This document shows, piece after piece, positions 16,622 through 26,528 of a stretch of DNA of 64,000 nucleotides. The position numbers were made by a program, and so were the translations under genes. The stretch's first letter is position 1; every line of letters starts with the position of its first letter. Source of the DNA: Paenibacillus humicola (GTDB taxonomy: Bacteria; Bacillota; Bacilli; Paenibacillales; Paenibacillaceae); the NCBI RefSeq assembly GCF_028826105.1, contig NZ_JAQGPL010000001.1, positions 2,754,501 through 2,818,500 on the forward strand, written 5' to 3'. The notes under the pieces are model-generated. The model was not told the DNA's origin. It did not search any database and saw nothing but the letters and a program-made list of their open reading frames with translations.

Positions 16622-18409
16622 ATGCATGGAAGGTTCCGAACCGTAGCTACGCAGTTGTTTTCCATTTTTTTTGTCAGCATGATCATTCCCGTACTGGCCG
16701 GCGGATATTTCTCGTATCATAAATCGGCGGGGATGATCGAGCGCCAGGTCAGCGCCGTCGCGCAGCAGACGATCAATCAGCTGCGGGACAAGCTGAACGT
16801 GATCACGAAGAAATACGAAGATACGTCGATGATATTCATGTACAGCCAGGCCATCCAAAAGGCGATTCAGCCCGGACCGCGCGATACCGAATACGAGAAG
16901 GAGCAGCAGGAGAACGAAGCGGTGCGCCTCATCTCGTCGGTCATGGCCAATTCTCCGGAGCTGCTTCATATTTACATTTTCGATGCCAAGAAAAAAAATT
17001 CCGTCTTCGATTCCAACGACGAGCTGATCGTCGACCACTGGAAAACAAGCTGGTACAAATCGATCGTCGCCGCGGGCGGCCGCCCGGTCTGGTTCGGCAT
17101 ATCCGACAAATCGTTTATCAAAGCGACGGACATGGGCATTCCCGTGTTCGGCCTTGGGCGGGCGCTGCGCAATGTGCAGACCGGCGAGGTGATCGGGGTC
17201 ATTTTCATCGAAATCCGCGGCAATGTGCTCTCCGAGCAGCTCGACAATGTCCGCTTTGCGAAAAGCGGCTTCGCCTACTTGTCGGACGCCTCGAACCGGG
17301 TCGTCTACCGGCCGGACGTCACCTATACCGCTTTCGAAGGCAAGCAGGCCGATTTCCCCAAAACAACGCAAATCAATCATTTCACGAAAGGCGGCAAAAA
17401 ATATTTGATGGTGCCGGCCGTATTAAATAACGGCTGGATGCTGAACGGCATCGTTCCCGTCCAGGAGCTTGTGGCGGAATCCGTGCAGATCCGCAACCTG
17501 ACGATTCTGACCGCCGCCGTATCGGTGCTTTGGGCGCTGGCGGTCGGCTACTACATCAGCCGCAAAATCGGCCGGCCTCTGCGCGAGCTGAGCATTCTGA
17601 TGAAACGAAGCGAAAGGGGCGATTTGTCGGTGCGCAGCAGCATATACGGACATAACGAGCTCGGTCAGCTGAGCCGGAGCTTCAATAACATGATCGGCCA
17701 GATCGGCCATTTGATCCGCCGCATCTCCGAGGAGGAATCCGAGAAGCAGAAGGCGGAAATCCGCGCGCTGCGGTACCAGATCAATCCGCATTTTCTGTAC
17801 AATACGCTCAATTCCATCCGCTGGATGGCGAAGCTCGGCAAGCCCGACAAGGTGGAGCGGGCCATATCCGCGCTCGTCCAACTGCTGGAGGCGAACGTCG
17901 AACGCAAGGGATTGTTCGTCCGGCTGGAGGAAGAGCTGTACCTGCTCACCCAATATATGGTCATTCAGCAGTACCGCTATGAAGGCCTGCTGCAGCTGCG
18001 GATCGACTGCCCGGACGATTTGATGGACCGCCAAATTCCCCGCATGCTGCTGCAGCCGATCGTGGAAAACGCGATTTTTCACGGCATTGCGCCCAAGGAC
18101 GAGCCGGGTACGATCGATATCGCCGTCGCCCGCGAAGGGGAGCGTCTGCTCATTCGCATATCGGATGACGGCGTCGGAATCGGTCCCGAGGAGCTGCCGG
18201 AGCTGCTGAAGGAACGGACGCACGATACGGCATCCAAAGGCATGTCGCATATCGGTCTGCGTCACGTCCATCAGTCCCTGCAGCTGTATTACGGCAAAGA
18301 ATACGGCGTCCGGGTCGCAAGCGCGCCAAAAAAAGGCACGACGGTAACGCTGATGTTCGCCGATTCGCGGGAGGAGGATGCCCATGCTAAACGTGCTGCT
18401 GGTCGATGA
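16622..18409 (+). CDS. Two-component sensor histidine kinase, YesM type
   Basis: A 595-residue membrane kinase. A transmembrane helix near residues 10-30 and an extracellular Cache-like sensor (about 35-285) are followed by a second transmembrane helix (FLTAAVSVLWALAVGYYIS-like, about 290-315). Then come a HAMP linker and the His_kinase block with phosphoacceptor His390 in QINPHFLYNTLNSIRW, and a HATPase domain with DDGVGIGP. ATG 16622 is chosen because AAGGAGG lies 7 bases upstream; ATG 16604 overlaps that site. It overlaps the response regulator by 26 bases. Such pairs in Paenibacillus sense extracellular oligosaccharides or their binding protein and activate the adjacent ABC importer. Confidence 0.94.
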   Translation: MHGRFRTVATQLFSIFFVSMIIPVLAGGYFSYHKSAGMIERQVSAVAQQTINQLRDKLNVITKKYEDTSMIFMYSQAIQKAIQPGPRDTEYEKEQQENEAVRLISSVMANSPELLHIYIFDAKKKNSVFDSNDELIVDHWKTSWYKSIVAAGGRPVWFGISDKSFIKATDMGIPVFGLGRALRNVQTGEVIGVIFIEIRGNVLSEQLDNVRFAKSGFAYLSDASNRVVYRPDVTYTAFEGKQADFPKTTQINHFTKGGKKYLMVPAVLNNGWMLNGIVPVQELVAESVQIRNLTILTAAVSVLWALAVGYYISRKIGRPLRELSILMKRSERGDLSVRSSIYGHNELGQLSRSFNNMIGQIGHLIRRISEEESEKQKAEIRALRYQINPHFLYNTLNSIRWMAKLGKPDKVERAISALVQLLEANVERKGLFVRLEEELYLLTQYMVIQQYRYEGLLQLRIDCPDDLMDRQIPRMLLQPIVENAIFHGIAPKDEPGTIDIAVAREGERLLIRISDDGVGIGPEELPELLKERTHDTASKGMSHIGLRHVHQSLQLYYGKEYGVRVASAPKKGTTVTLMFADSREEDAHAKRAAGR

Positions 18410-19952
18410 CGAAGCGCTCGCCCGCACCGGGCTGCGTTATTCGTTCGAGTGGGAGGCGCACGGCTTCCGGCTTGCCGGCGAAGCCTCGAACGGACAGAAG
18501 GCGCTGCCTTATATCGAACGGGGGGACATCGATATCCTGATCACCGATATCTATATGCCGGTCATGGACGGGCTGGAGCTGACGAAAATTACGCGATCCG
18601 TGTCGCCGTCCACCAAAATCGTGCTGCTGAGCAGCTACAGCGATTTCGCCTATGCGCGCGAAGGGATCCGGCTCGGGGCTTCGGATTACCTGCTGAAGCC
18701 GACGCTGGAAGCGGAAAACCTGATCGAGGTGCTGCGGCGGCTGGCGGATGAGCTTGCGCAGGAGAAGGAGAGGGAGGCGATGCTCCGTCAGGATCAGGTC
18801 ATTCAGATTCGCCGCATGCGGGAGGAGAAGCAGCTGCTGCGCTGGATTCGCGGCGAAACGGAGGACGACCCGAACGCAGCCGGCGGGAAGGCGCCCGAAG
18901 CGGACGGCCAATTCCGCGGCAGCCGGCTTGTCGTCTGCTCGCTTGTTATGGCCGGCCGCAAGCCGGACAACCGCGTTTTTCTGGAATTTGCGCTGGAGGA
19001 GGCGGCGGAGCTGTTTTACTGCTGCTCGGACGGCATCTGCGCGCGTTACCCGTCGAACCAGCTCGTTATGCTGATCCCGGATGAAGGGCCGGATCCCGAT
19101 TTTCACGCCAGGCTCAGCCGGATTCACGCCGGCCTGGAGCGGCTGGAGCGGACCGTCACGTTGGGCGTCAGCCTTCCGGTGAAGGAGGCGGCAGCCCTGC
19201 CGGAGGCGTACAAGCAGGCCGTCACGGCGGTCCGGCGGGGATTTTTCGAGGCCTACGGCAACATTTACGCGTATACGCCGCTGTTTGAGCTGAAGCGGGA
19301 ATTCAGCACGGACTATTTCCGGAAGCTGAAGGACATTTTGCGCCGGTATCTGGAAGACGGCTTTCGCGAGAAGGCCGCGGCGACACTGGAGGAAATCGCC
19401 GGGTATTGGACCTTTGAGCAGCGGACGCCGGAGGAGGTGCTGCGCGAAGCCCAGGAGGTGCTGTATGTCTGCCATCCGTTCAACCCGGAAGCGATCCGGC
19501 CCGCGGAACGGCTCGACCGGTTGGACCTGCTCAACACCGCAGAGGAGGTCAAGAGCTGGATGGTCGAGGTGTTCGAATCCGTCCGGCAGACGGAGAAGCC
19601 TCCCGAAGCCGGCAGCGGGCAGAAGGAGGACCGCGAGCGGTACAAGCAGGTGATCGATTCGGCGCTCGCCTACCTGAGCGATCATTTCAGCGGGAGCATC
19701 ACGCTCGGCGATGTCGCGCGGCATGTCAATATGAGCAAAAACTATTTCAGCGAAATTTTCAAGCGCGAGACGGGCCAAAGCTTTATCGACTACCTTATTC
19801 AGCTCCGGCTCGGCCATGCCCGGCATCTGCTGAAGACGACCTCGCTGAAGGTGTTCGAGGTAGCGGAACGCTCGGGCTTCAGCGACGTGAAATATTTCAG
19901 CCGGCTGTTCAAGAAAATGATGAACTGCTCGCCGTCCGAATTCAGGGAGTAA
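18384..19952 (+). CDS. Two-component response regulator, YesN/AraC type
   Basis: A 522-residue regulator. Its receiver domain has Asp8-Asp9, phosphoacceptor Asp55 (LITDIYMP) and Lys105 (YLLKP). A middle domain of about 250 residues follows, then an AraC-type DNA-binding domain at the C-terminus (HVNMSKNYFSEIFKRETG and FSDVKYFSRLFKK). ATG 18384 lies 7 bases after GGGAGGAGG; ATG 18378 would overlap it. It is translationally coupled to the kinase, and the expected target is the sugar importer starting at 20107. Confidence 0.95.
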   Translation: MLNVLLVDDEALARTGLRYSFEWEAHGFRLAGEASNGQKALPYIERGDIDILITDIYMPVMDGLELTKITRSVSPSTKIVLLSSYSDFAYAREGIRLGASDYLLKPTLEAENLIEVLRRLADELAQEKEREAMLRQDQVIQIRRMREEKQLLRWIRGETEDDPNAAGGKAPEADGQFRGSRLVVCSLVMAGRKPDNRVFLEFALEEAAELFYCCSDGICARYPSNQLVMLIPDEGPDPDFHARLSRIHAGLERLERTVTLGVSLPVKEAAALPEAYKQAVTAVRRGFFEAYGNIYAYTPLFELKREFSTDYFRKLKDILRRYLEDGFREKAAATLEEIAGYWTFEQRTPEEVLREAQEVLYVCHPFNPEAIRPAERLDRLDLLNTAEEVKSWMVEVFESVRQTEKPPEAGSGQKEDRERYKQVIDSALAYLSDHFSGSITLGDVARHVNMSKNYFSEIFKRETGQSFIDYLIQLRLGHARHLLKTTSLKVFEVAERSGFSDVKYFSRLFKKMMNCSPSEFRE

Positions 19953-20029
19953 AATATTCCGGGCTTCCGCTCATCGTTTGAAAAGAATGGAAACCGTTTA
20001 TTTTCCGAACATACTCCACCCCGGCGGAA

Positions 20030-20080
20030 TGTAAGCGGTTTAACGGGGGATGGGTCCGTCTTATACTTAAAACGCTTTCA
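20030..20080 (+). promoter_or_regulatory. Two cre-like sites upstream of the sugar ABC operon
   Basis: TGTAAGCGGTTTAA at 20030-20043 and TTAAAACGCTTTCA at 20067-20080 (reverse complement TGAAAGCGTTTTAA) resemble the CcpA catabolite-response element. They lie 27-77 bases before the binding-protein start, consistent with glucose repression. The match is by eye only. Confidence 0.5.
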
Positions 20081-20106
20081 AAAATATCGGTTGAGGGGGA
20101 TTGGAC

Positions 20107-21432
20107 ATGAAATTCAAACGAAATGTTCTGCGCGTGCTCGCTCCGGCTATGGCGATGTCGCTCCTGCTGTCCGCATGCGGCGGAGGCGGCGGCAGCGGCA
20201 ATGGCAGCGGGGACAGCGCAGAGTCCGGCAGCGGCGCGAAGGTGAAAATCAAATGGGCTACTTGGGGGAACCCCGGCGAGCTGACGCGCTTTCAGGAATT
20301 CACGAAGGAATTCAACAAAACGCATCCCAATATCGAGGCCGAGCTGATTCCGATTCCGGGCGAATACGAGCAGAAAATTTTGACGCAGCTGAGCGGCGGC
20401 ACGGCGCCGGACATTTTCTACGGCGGGGATACGACGATCGTCAAACTGATCGATAACGGCAGCATCGAGGAGCTGACTCCTTATTTCGAGCGGGCCGACA
20501 GCACGATCAAAACGGACGATTACGCCGACGGGCTGTGGGGACCCGCGAAATCGGGCGACAAAATTTTCGGCGTTCCGGTCGACTGCAACCCGATGGTGCT
20601 CTGGTACAACAAGAAAGTGCTGAGCGACGCCGGCATTACGGAGGATCCCGCCGATCTTCAGCAGAAAGGCGAGTGGAACTGGGACAAGTTCCAGGATATG
20701 ACGGCCAAGCTGCATGCCGCCGGCAAATACGGCTATGTCGTGGAAAATTCCTGGAATACCTATTACAGCTGGATCACCGGCAACGAAGGCAAGGTTTACG
20801 ACGACAGCGGCAAGTTCATCGCCGATACCGATCCGAAAGCGGTCGAAACGTGGAAGTACTTCTACGATAACCTGAAAGCGGGCAACTTTACGTTTGCGGG
20901 CACGCTGCCGAAGGGCCAGGGCTCCGACGCGATGTTCATGTCGTTCCAGCTGGGCTTTGCGGGCGCCGGACGGTGGTACCTGCCGGAGTTCAAGCAGAAC
21001 AAGGACCTCAGCTTCGACGTCGTGCCGTTCCCGACGAAGACCGGCCAGGTCGAGCCTGCGGCGGTGGCCACCGCTTACCTGACGATGAACAAGGCGACCC
21101 AGCATAAGGACGAGGCTTGGCAGTTCATGCAGGCATTTCTGTCCAAGGAAGGCCAGACGTTCCGGCTGCAAGGCGGCGGCAACGCGGTGCCATCGGTGAA
21201 AGGCGCCGACGACGTGGTGCTGGAAGGCAACATTCCGGCGCATGCCAAGACGTTCCTCGATACCCGCGAACGCGGCTACGTCATTCCAACCGCCGAAGCG
21301 TCCATCCCGGGTCTGAGTTCCGAGATCACCTCGGCGCTGGAAGAGCTGTGGCTTAAAAACATCCCGCTCGAGCAGGGCCTGAAAAATCTCGGCGAGAAGG
21401 CGAACGCCAAAATCAAAGACGTGAAAGGTTAA
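20107..21432 (+). CDS. Sugar ABC transporter substrate-binding lipoprotein (CUT1 family)
   Basis: A 441-residue extracellular lipoprotein. The signal peptide ends in lipobox LLSAC followed by a flexible Gly/Ser linker. The family 1 solute-binding fold is shown by KIKWATWG, LSGGTAPDIFYGG, VDCNPMVLWYNKKVL and the C-terminal EAWQFMQAFLSKEG. ATG 20107 with GAGGGGGA upstream is preferred to TTG 20101. It captures oligosaccharides for the two permeases that follow. No ATPase is encoded, so it must share a multitask MsmX-type ATPase from elsewhere. Confidence 0.95.
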   Translation: MKFKRNVLRVLAPAMAMSLLLSACGGGGGSGNGSGDSAESGSGAKVKIKWATWGNPGELTRFQEFTKEFNKTHPNIEAELIPIPGEYEQKILTQLSGGTAPDIFYGGDTTIVKLIDNGSIEELTPYFERADSTIKTDDYADGLWGPAKSGDKIFGVPVDCNPMVLWYNKKVLSDAGITEDPADLQQKGEWNWDKFQDMTAKLHAAGKYGYVVENSWNTYYSWITGNEGKVYDDSGKFIADTDPKAVETWKYFYDNLKAGNFTFAGTLPKGQGSDAMFMSFQLGFAGAGRWYLPEFKQNKDLSFDVVPFPTKTGQVEPAAVATAYLTMNKATQHKDEAWQFMQAFLSKEGQTFRLQGGGNAVPSVKGADDVVLEGNIPAHAKTFLDTRERGYVIPTAEASIPGLSSEITSALEELWLKNIPLEQGLKNLGEKANAKIKDVKG

Positions 21433-21448
21433 GGAGGGAGATACCGCC

Positions 21449-22327
21449 GTGCAGAAAAAGGGAGTCAACACGTTCTGGGGCTACCTGTTCATCTTTCCGC
21501 AGCTGGCCGGGCTTCTCGTGTTCGCGCTCCTGCCGCTTGTGATGGCGGTCGTCCTCGCCTTTATGAAATGGGACGGCTTCGGGGCCAAGGTGTTCGTCGG
21601 TTTCGCCAACTTCGCCTACACGTTCAAGGACCCGGATTTCCTCATCGCGCTCAAAAACACGACGTTTTATACGGTCATGGTCGTTCCCGGCACGATTATA
21701 TTCGGCATTCTGATCGCCGTCGGGCTGAACAAGGTCAGGGGCAAAATGCTCTACCGCATCTTCTATTACATGCCGTCCATCACAAGCTCCGTTGCGGTCG
21801 CCGTCGTGTTTCTGTGGATTTTCAACTCGGATTTCGGGCTGATTAACGTCTATTTGAAGCAGTGGTTCCATATCCAGGGACCCAAATGGCTGACGGATAC
21901 GCATATCGTGCTGCCGTCGATCGCGCTGCTCAGCATCTGGTGGGGAGTTGGCGGCAACATGATCCTGTTCCTGGCGGGGCTTCAGGGCATCTCGGCCTCC
22001 TATTACGAGGCCGCCCAAATCGACGGCGCAAGCAAGCTGCAGCAGTTTCGGCACATTACGATTCCGCTTCTGACGCCGACGACGTTCTTCGCCACGATCG
22101 TCTCGATTATCGGCTCGTTCCAGGTGTTCGACCAGTCCTTCATCATGACGGGTGGCGGGCCGTCCAAAGCAAGCTACACGCTCGTGTACCATATTTACCA
22201 GCGGGCCTTCGTCGACTTCACGTTCGGACGGAGCGCGGCCGGCGCCATCGTGCTGTTCGTCATCATTTTGCTGCTGACCGCCATTCAGCTGCGGATGGGC
22301 CGCAGGTGGGTGCATTACGAAGGATAG
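21449..22327 (+). CDS. Sugar ABC transporter permease, MalF-like
   Basis: A 292-residue permease with six transmembrane helices. The N-terminal TFWGYLFIFPQLAGLLVFALLP-type helix and the EAA loop YYEAAQIDGASKLQQFRHITIPLL are diagnostic. GTG 21449 follows AAGGAGGGAG, 16 bases after the binding-protein stop. It forms the membrane channel together with the next gene. Confidence 0.94.
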   Translation: MQKKGVNTFWGYLFIFPQLAGLLVFALLPLVMAVVLAFMKWDGFGAKVFVGFANFAYTFKDPDFLIALKNTTFYTVMVVPGTIIFGILIAVGLNKVRGKMLYRIFYYMPSITSSVAVAVVFLWIFNSDFGLINVYLKQWFHIQGPKWLTDTHIVLPSIALLSIWWGVGGNMILFLAGLQGISASYYEAAQIDGASKLQQFRHITIPLLTPTTFFATIVSIIGSFQVFDQSFIMTGGGPSKASYTLVYHIYQRAFVDFTFGRSAAGAIVLFVIILLLTAIQLRMGRRWVHYEG

Positions 22328-22377
22328 CGGCAGGTGACAAAGACGGCTGCGTTAAGAAGGACGAAAGGAGTTAAACG

Positions 22378-23265
22378 ATGGCAAAAGCAAACGTGCATCA
22401 CGCGCAGCGAACCGAAACGGGTGTCCTGGCGAAGCGGCGTGCAGGCGGTCAAGCGGCGGGCATTCTGCTGCATGCCGTCCTGATCTTCGGCGCGTTGATC
22501 ATGACGCTGCCTTTTATCTGGATGCTGCTCAGCGCATTTAAGGATTTGTCGCAAATTTTCCTGGTGCCTCCCAGATGGATTCCGCATCCGTTCATCTGGT
22601 CCAATTTCAAAAATTCGTGGAACTATCTGCCGTTCGGCACGGCCTACTTCAACAGCCTATACATCAATGTCATCGTCGTGGCGGCACAGCTGGTTACCTG
22701 CTCCATGGCGGCGTACGCGTTCGCGAAAATCCGTTTTCCGCTGCGCGATTCCCTGTTCGTGCTGTTCCTGGCTACGATGATGGTGCCGGAGCAGGTGACG
22801 ATTATTCCGCTGTATCTGATCATGAAATGGTTCGGCTGGATCGACACGCATCTGCCGCTGATCGTTCCGTCTTCGCTGATCAACGCCTTCGGCGTATTCC
22901 TGCTGCGGCAGTTCGTGAAGAGCATTCCGCCCGAGCTGGAGGAAGCGGCGATCGTCGACGGGGCGGGGCGCTGGACGCTTTACAGCCGGATTACGATGCC
23001 GCTCATCAAGCCAGCGCTCTCGGCGCTCGGAATCTTCACGTTTCTCGGCATGTGGAACTCGTTTTTCAAGCCGCTTATTTTCCTGAATTCGCCGGAGAAA
23101 TTTACGGTACCGATGATGCTGAATCAGTTCCGGGGGCAGTATACGACGGACTGGGCGCTCCTGATGGCCGCTTCGAGCATCGCGATTCTGCCCGTGCTGA
23201 TCGTCTACATGATCGGGCAGCGTTATATTATCGAAGGCGTAACCTTAACAGGAATTAAAGGATAA
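22378..23265 (+). CDS. Sugar ABC transporter permease, MalG-like
   Basis: A 295-residue permease with a hydrophilic N-terminus of about 28 residues, then six membrane segments. The EAA loop ELEEAAIVDGAGRWTLYSRITMPL is clear. GAAAGGAG precedes ATG 22378. It is the last gene of the operon, with a terminator at 23299. Confidence 0.94.
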   Translation: MAKANVHHAQRTETGVLAKRRAGGQAAGILLHAVLIFGALIMTLPFIWMLLSAFKDLSQIFLVPPRWIPHPFIWSNFKNSWNYLPFGTAYFNSLYINVIVVAAQLVTCSMAAYAFAKIRFPLRDSLFVLFLATMMVPEQVTIIPLYLIMKWFGWIDTHLPLIVPSSLINAFGVFLLRQFVKSIPPELEEAAIVDGAGRWTLYSRITMPLIKPALSALGIFTFLGMWNSFFKPLIFLNSPEKFTVPMMLNQFRGQYTTDWALLMAASSIAILPVLIVYMIGQRYIIEGVTLTGIKG

Positions 23266-23298
23266 GAATCGTTTATCGCAAGCAATCGGTTTTGGCGG

Positions 23299-23326
23299 GT
23301 CCGGCGCGTTTTCGCGCCGGGCTTTC
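23299..23326 (+). terminator. Terminator of the sugar ABC operon
   Basis: Perfect 8-bp GC stem CCGGCGCG (23301-23308) and CGCGCCGG (23313-23320) with a TTTT loop, followed by GCTTTCTT. Confidence 0.8.
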
Positions 23327-23433
23327 TTCATGGTTGGGAGAAATCCATGCTTCTCTACAAATAGCCTGACACCGGCGGGTACGTTGTGATACATTTAAGA
23401 CGAATTCCATTTTTTATAAAGGAGTCGGGAGCA

Positions 23434-24591
23434 ATGAACCGTATGGAACGTCTGACCCCGCTGCTCAAGCAATTTGTGGAAAAAGGGCCTGCCGGCGTCG
23501 CCTGCACCGTCGTCAAAAGCGGGGAAGTGTTGTACGAGGGGAGCTGCGGTTACGCGGACGCGGAAAACCGGAAGCCGATTGAAGGCGATACCATTTACCG
23601 CATTTATTCCATGACCAAACCGATTACGTGCACGGCGGCGCTCATGCTTTACGAGCGGGGTCTTTTTCTGCTGAACGATCCGCTCGAGCAGTATTTGCCG
23701 GAATTCGGCAGCCCGATGGTATACCGTTATAACGGCTACGGCTCCAGGATGGCGGTACCCGCGGCCGGTCCGATCCGGGTCAAGGATTTGTTCGCCATGA
23801 CCTCGGGGCTGACGTACGGCGGGAACAGCACGGAAACCGAGCGGCAGACCGAAGCCGTGTTCAAGGACGCCGTGTCCACGATGGACATGCGGGCGCTGTC
23901 CAAAGCGCTGGCGGCCGTGCCGCTGGCATTCGATCCCGGAACGGGGTGGAAATACGGCGCAAGCCACGATGTGCTGGCCGCTTTGATCGAGGTGCTGTCG
24001 GGCGAAACGTTCGGCGAGTTTTTGCGGAAGGAAATTTTCGAGCCGCTCGGCATGACCGACACCTTCTTCCGGATTCCGGAGTCGAAACGGGACCGATTGA
24101 GTAAGCTGTACGCCCGGGCGGAGGACGGCACCTTAACCCCCGATACCGGCCGCGACGCCCCGTTTCAGCCGGGATGCCGGCACGAGAGCGGGGGCGGCGG
24201 ACTGCTGTCCACGATCGGCGATTACACCCGTTTCGCGCAAGCGCTTGCACGAGGAGGCGAGCTGGACGGAGTGCGCATTCTGGGCCGGAAAACGGTGCAG
24301 CTGATGGCGACGAACCGTTTGACGCCTCAGCAGATGCAGCAGATGGCCGAATTTAATCCGAAGAACAAAGGCTACGGCTACGGCCTCGGCGTTCGCGTCC
24401 TGGTCGATCCCGCAGCAGGCGGCATTAACGGGACGATCGGCGAATTCGGCTGGGCCGGCATGGCCGGGTCCTGGGTATTGATCGACCCGAAGGAGGAGCT
24501 GTCCGTCGTCTATATGCAGCAGCTGGTGCCGCCGCTCGACGGTTACATACAGCCAAGGCTCCGGTCCGTGATATACGGCGCGCTGGAATAA
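23434..24591 (+). CDS. Serine hydrolase, class C beta-lactamase/esterase family
   Basis: A 385-residue cytoplasmic serine hydrolase without a signal peptide. The SxxK motif is SMTK (Ser59, Lys62), the second-motif Tyr is Tyr174 in WKYGAS, and the third motif is FGWAGMAG, the form found in EstB-like esterases rather than true AmpC. AAAGGAGTCGGGAG precedes ATG 23434; the in-frame codon at 23386 lacks a site. It lies between a sugar importer and an SMP-30 lactonase, so it may deacylate imported glycosides, but the substrate is unknown. Confidence 0.88.
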   Translation: MNRMERLTPLLKQFVEKGPAGVACTVVKSGEVLYEGSCGYADAENRKPIEGDTIYRIYSMTKPITCTAALMLYERGLFLLNDPLEQYLPEFGSPMVYRYNGYGSRMAVPAAGPIRVKDLFAMTSGLTYGGNSTETERQTEAVFKDAVSTMDMRALSKALAAVPLAFDPGTGWKYGASHDVLAALIEVLSGETFGEFLRKEIFEPLGMTDTFFRIPESKRDRLSKLYARAEDGTLTPDTGRDAPFQPGCRHESGGGGLLSTIGDYTRFAQALARGGELDGVRILGRKTVQLMATNRLTPQQMQQMAEFNPKNKGYGYGLGVRVLVDPAAGGINGTIGEFGWAGMAGSWVLIDPKEELSVVYMQQLVPPLDGYIQPRLRSVIYGALE

Positions 24592-24677
24592 AGCGGGTGA
24601 AAAGAACGGCTGCATAATAAGGAAGCCGGGGCGAGCCCCTGAGGCTTGGTCCGGCGGACGCGAAAGAGGTGTCTCGC

Positions 24678-25565
24678 ATGGAATGGCTGGCGTTTACCGA
24701 CGAAATGAATACGATTGTGCCGGACGGAGCCGTACTGGAGCGGCTCGGTACCGGCTACAAGTTTCTGGAAGGTCCCGTTTGGGACGACACGAATCATTGC
24801 CTTTATTTCTCCGATATTCCGGCCGATACGATTTACCGGTGGAGTGCGGCGGGCGGTTTTTCCGTCTTCCGCTCGCCGAGCCTGAACGCCAACGGGCTGA
24901 CGCTCGACGGGCAGGGGCGCCTGCTGGCTTGCGAGCATAGCGGAAGAAAGCTGTCGCGGGGAGAGGCGGACGGAACCGTCACCGCACTGGCGTCGCATTA
25001 CGGCGGGAAACGGCTGAACAGTCCCAATGATGTTGTCGTCCACGCCGACGGCTCCATTTATTTTACGGACCCGCCCTACGGTTTGAATAACGTGTCCGAG
25101 GAGAAGGAACTGCTGTTTCAAGGCGTATACCGCTATAACCCGGAGACGGAAGGGCTGCGGCTGCTCGCCGACGATTTCGATAAACCGAACGGACTGGCTT
25201 TTTCCCCGGACAAGCGAAAGCTTTATGTCGATGATACCGGCCGGGATCACGTTCGGGTGTTCGACGTGACCGGGGCGGGAGATCTGGTCAACGGCAGCAT
25301 CTTTGCCGAGATCGATCCCGATGCCGGCAGAGGCGGACTGGACGGCATGAAAACGGATCTGCAGGGCAGATTGTACGTGACCGGACACGGCGGCGTATGG
25401 ATCATTTCCCCGTCCGGAGAGAAGATCGGGGTGATCAAGACGCCCGAAATTGCAGCCAACCTGGCCTGGGGAGAAGACGGACAAACGTTGTTTGTGACGG
25501 CTTCCACGTCTTTATACAAGGTCCGATTGAACGTGCTGGGAATGCTCGCTGGCCGCCAAGCCTAA
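24678..25565 (+). CDS. SMP-30/gluconolactonase family protein
   Basis: A 295-residue six-bladed beta-propeller metal-dependent lactonase. The metal ligands fall in FLEGPVW (Glu), NSPNDVVV (Asn) and the Asp of YVDDTG. ATG 24678 has AAAGAGGTG upstream; GTG 24669 lies inside that site. It probably hydrolyses a sugar lactone, in keeping with the surrounding carbohydrate genes. Confidence 0.9.
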   Translation: MEWLAFTDEMNTIVPDGAVLERLGTGYKFLEGPVWDDTNHCLYFSDIPADTIYRWSAAGGFSVFRSPSLNANGLTLDGQGRLLACEHSGRKLSRGEADGTVTALASHYGGKRLNSPNDVVVHADGSIYFTDPPYGLNNVSEEKELLFQGVYRYNPETEGLRLLADDFDKPNGLAFSPDKRKLYVDDTGRDHVRVFDVTGAGDLVNGSIFAEIDPDAGRGGLDGMKTDLQGRLYVTGHGGVWIISPSGEKIGVIKTPEIAANLAWGEDGQTLFVTASTSLYKVRLNVLGMLAGRQA

Positions 25566-25582
25566 ACGGATCGTCGCAGCGT

Positions 25583-25619
25583 CAAACAGCCTCCGCCTCG
25601 AAAAGACGGGGGCTGTTTG
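25583..25619. terminator. Hairpin between convergent genes
   Basis: CAAACAGCC (25583-25591) and GGCTGTTTG (25611-25619) form a stem between the lactonase gene and the convergent permease gene. T runs are short on both sides, so function is plausible but not certain. Confidence 0.5.
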
Positions 25620-25669
25620 TGCCGGACAAGAGACGAATTGCGTTTATCCGTTTGCGAATAAAAATGGAT

Positions 25670-26527
25670 TTATTTGGAAGCGTTAATGACAATCCCCTGG
25701 ATAAAATGCTTTTGCGCCAGGAAGAAAATCAGGAGCAGCGGCACGACGGACACGATCGAAGCCGCCATCAGCAGATTCCAAGGCGTCGCCCCGTAAGCCG
25801 CGGAGAAGTTCGTCAGCCCGAGCGCAAGCGGGTACTTGCTTGTCGTGTTCAGGTAGACGAGCGGTCCCATCAGGTCGTTCCAGCGGTACATAAATTCCAG
25901 AATGCCCACCGTTGCCATGGACGGGAGGGAAAGCGGGAGAATGATCAGCCGGAAAATCGTAAAATAACCGCCGCCGTCAATCATAGTTGCCTCGTCCAGC
26001 GCCCGGGGAAGACCGAGGTAAAACTGCCGGAGCAGGAAAATGTTAAACGCGCTGCCGGCGAAGGCGGGGATGACGAGAGGCAGATACGTATCCATCCAGC
26101 CGGCGCCGCTGAACAGCAGAAACTGCGGAATCATCGTGACCTGGGACGGGATCATCATGGTCGCCAGCACCAGCAAAAACAGGGCGTTCCGGCCGCGGGC
26201 GCGCAGCCGGGCGAACCCGTAGGCCACGAGCGAGGACGAAATCGCCGTGCCGACGACGCAGTAAACCGTATAGCCAAGCGAATTCCAGAGATAAGCCAGC
26301 ATCGGCTGATCGATAAAAATTTGCACGTAATTTTTCCACAGCATCGGCCATGGAATCCATTTCGGCGGCATCAGGTAGACGTCGCCGAGCACCTTGAGCG
26401 AGGTCGTCAGCATCCAGGCCAGGGGGAACAGAAAAAAGATCGTAAAGATACCGAGCAGCACGTAAACCAGCACTTTGCCGGGTACGCTCAGCGTCTCGCG
26501 CCGCGACAGAGATATTTTACCCGCCAT
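25670..26527 (-). CDS. Sugar ABC transporter permease, MalG-like (second system)
   Basis: A 285-residue permease with six membrane helices and the EAA loop ALDEATMIDGGGYFTIFRLIILPL. ATG 26527 follows GGAAGGAGGAA, one base after the upstream permease gene ends; a codon 36 bases further upstream has no site. It is the last gene of the second CUT1 importer, which also lacks its own ATPase. Confidence 0.94.
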   Translation of the reverse strand: MAGKISLSRRETLSVPGKVLVYVLLGIFTIFFLFPLAWMLTTSLKVLGDVYLMPPKWIPWPMLWKNYVQIFIDQPMLAYLWNSLGYTVYCVVGTAISSSLVAYGFARLRARGRNALFLLVLATMMIPSQVTMIPQFLLFSGAGWMDTYLPLVIPAFAGSAFNIFLLRQFYLGLPRALDEATMIDGGGYFTIFRLIILPLSLPSMATVGILEFMYRWNDLMGPLVYLNTTSKYPLALGLTNFSAAYGATPWNLLMAASIVSVVPLLLIFFLAQKHFIQGIVINASK

Positions 26528-26528
26528 T

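Noticed and set aside
18387..21471. Two long minus-strand frames (479 and 509 codons) opposite the response regulator and sugar-binding protein genes
   Set aside because: Shadow frames produced by codon bias; both strands cannot be coding here and only the plus strand gives known domains.
23434..24591. AmpC beta-lactamase resistance gene
   Set aside because: No signal peptide, and the third motif is WAG instead of KTG, which fits esterase-type relatives.
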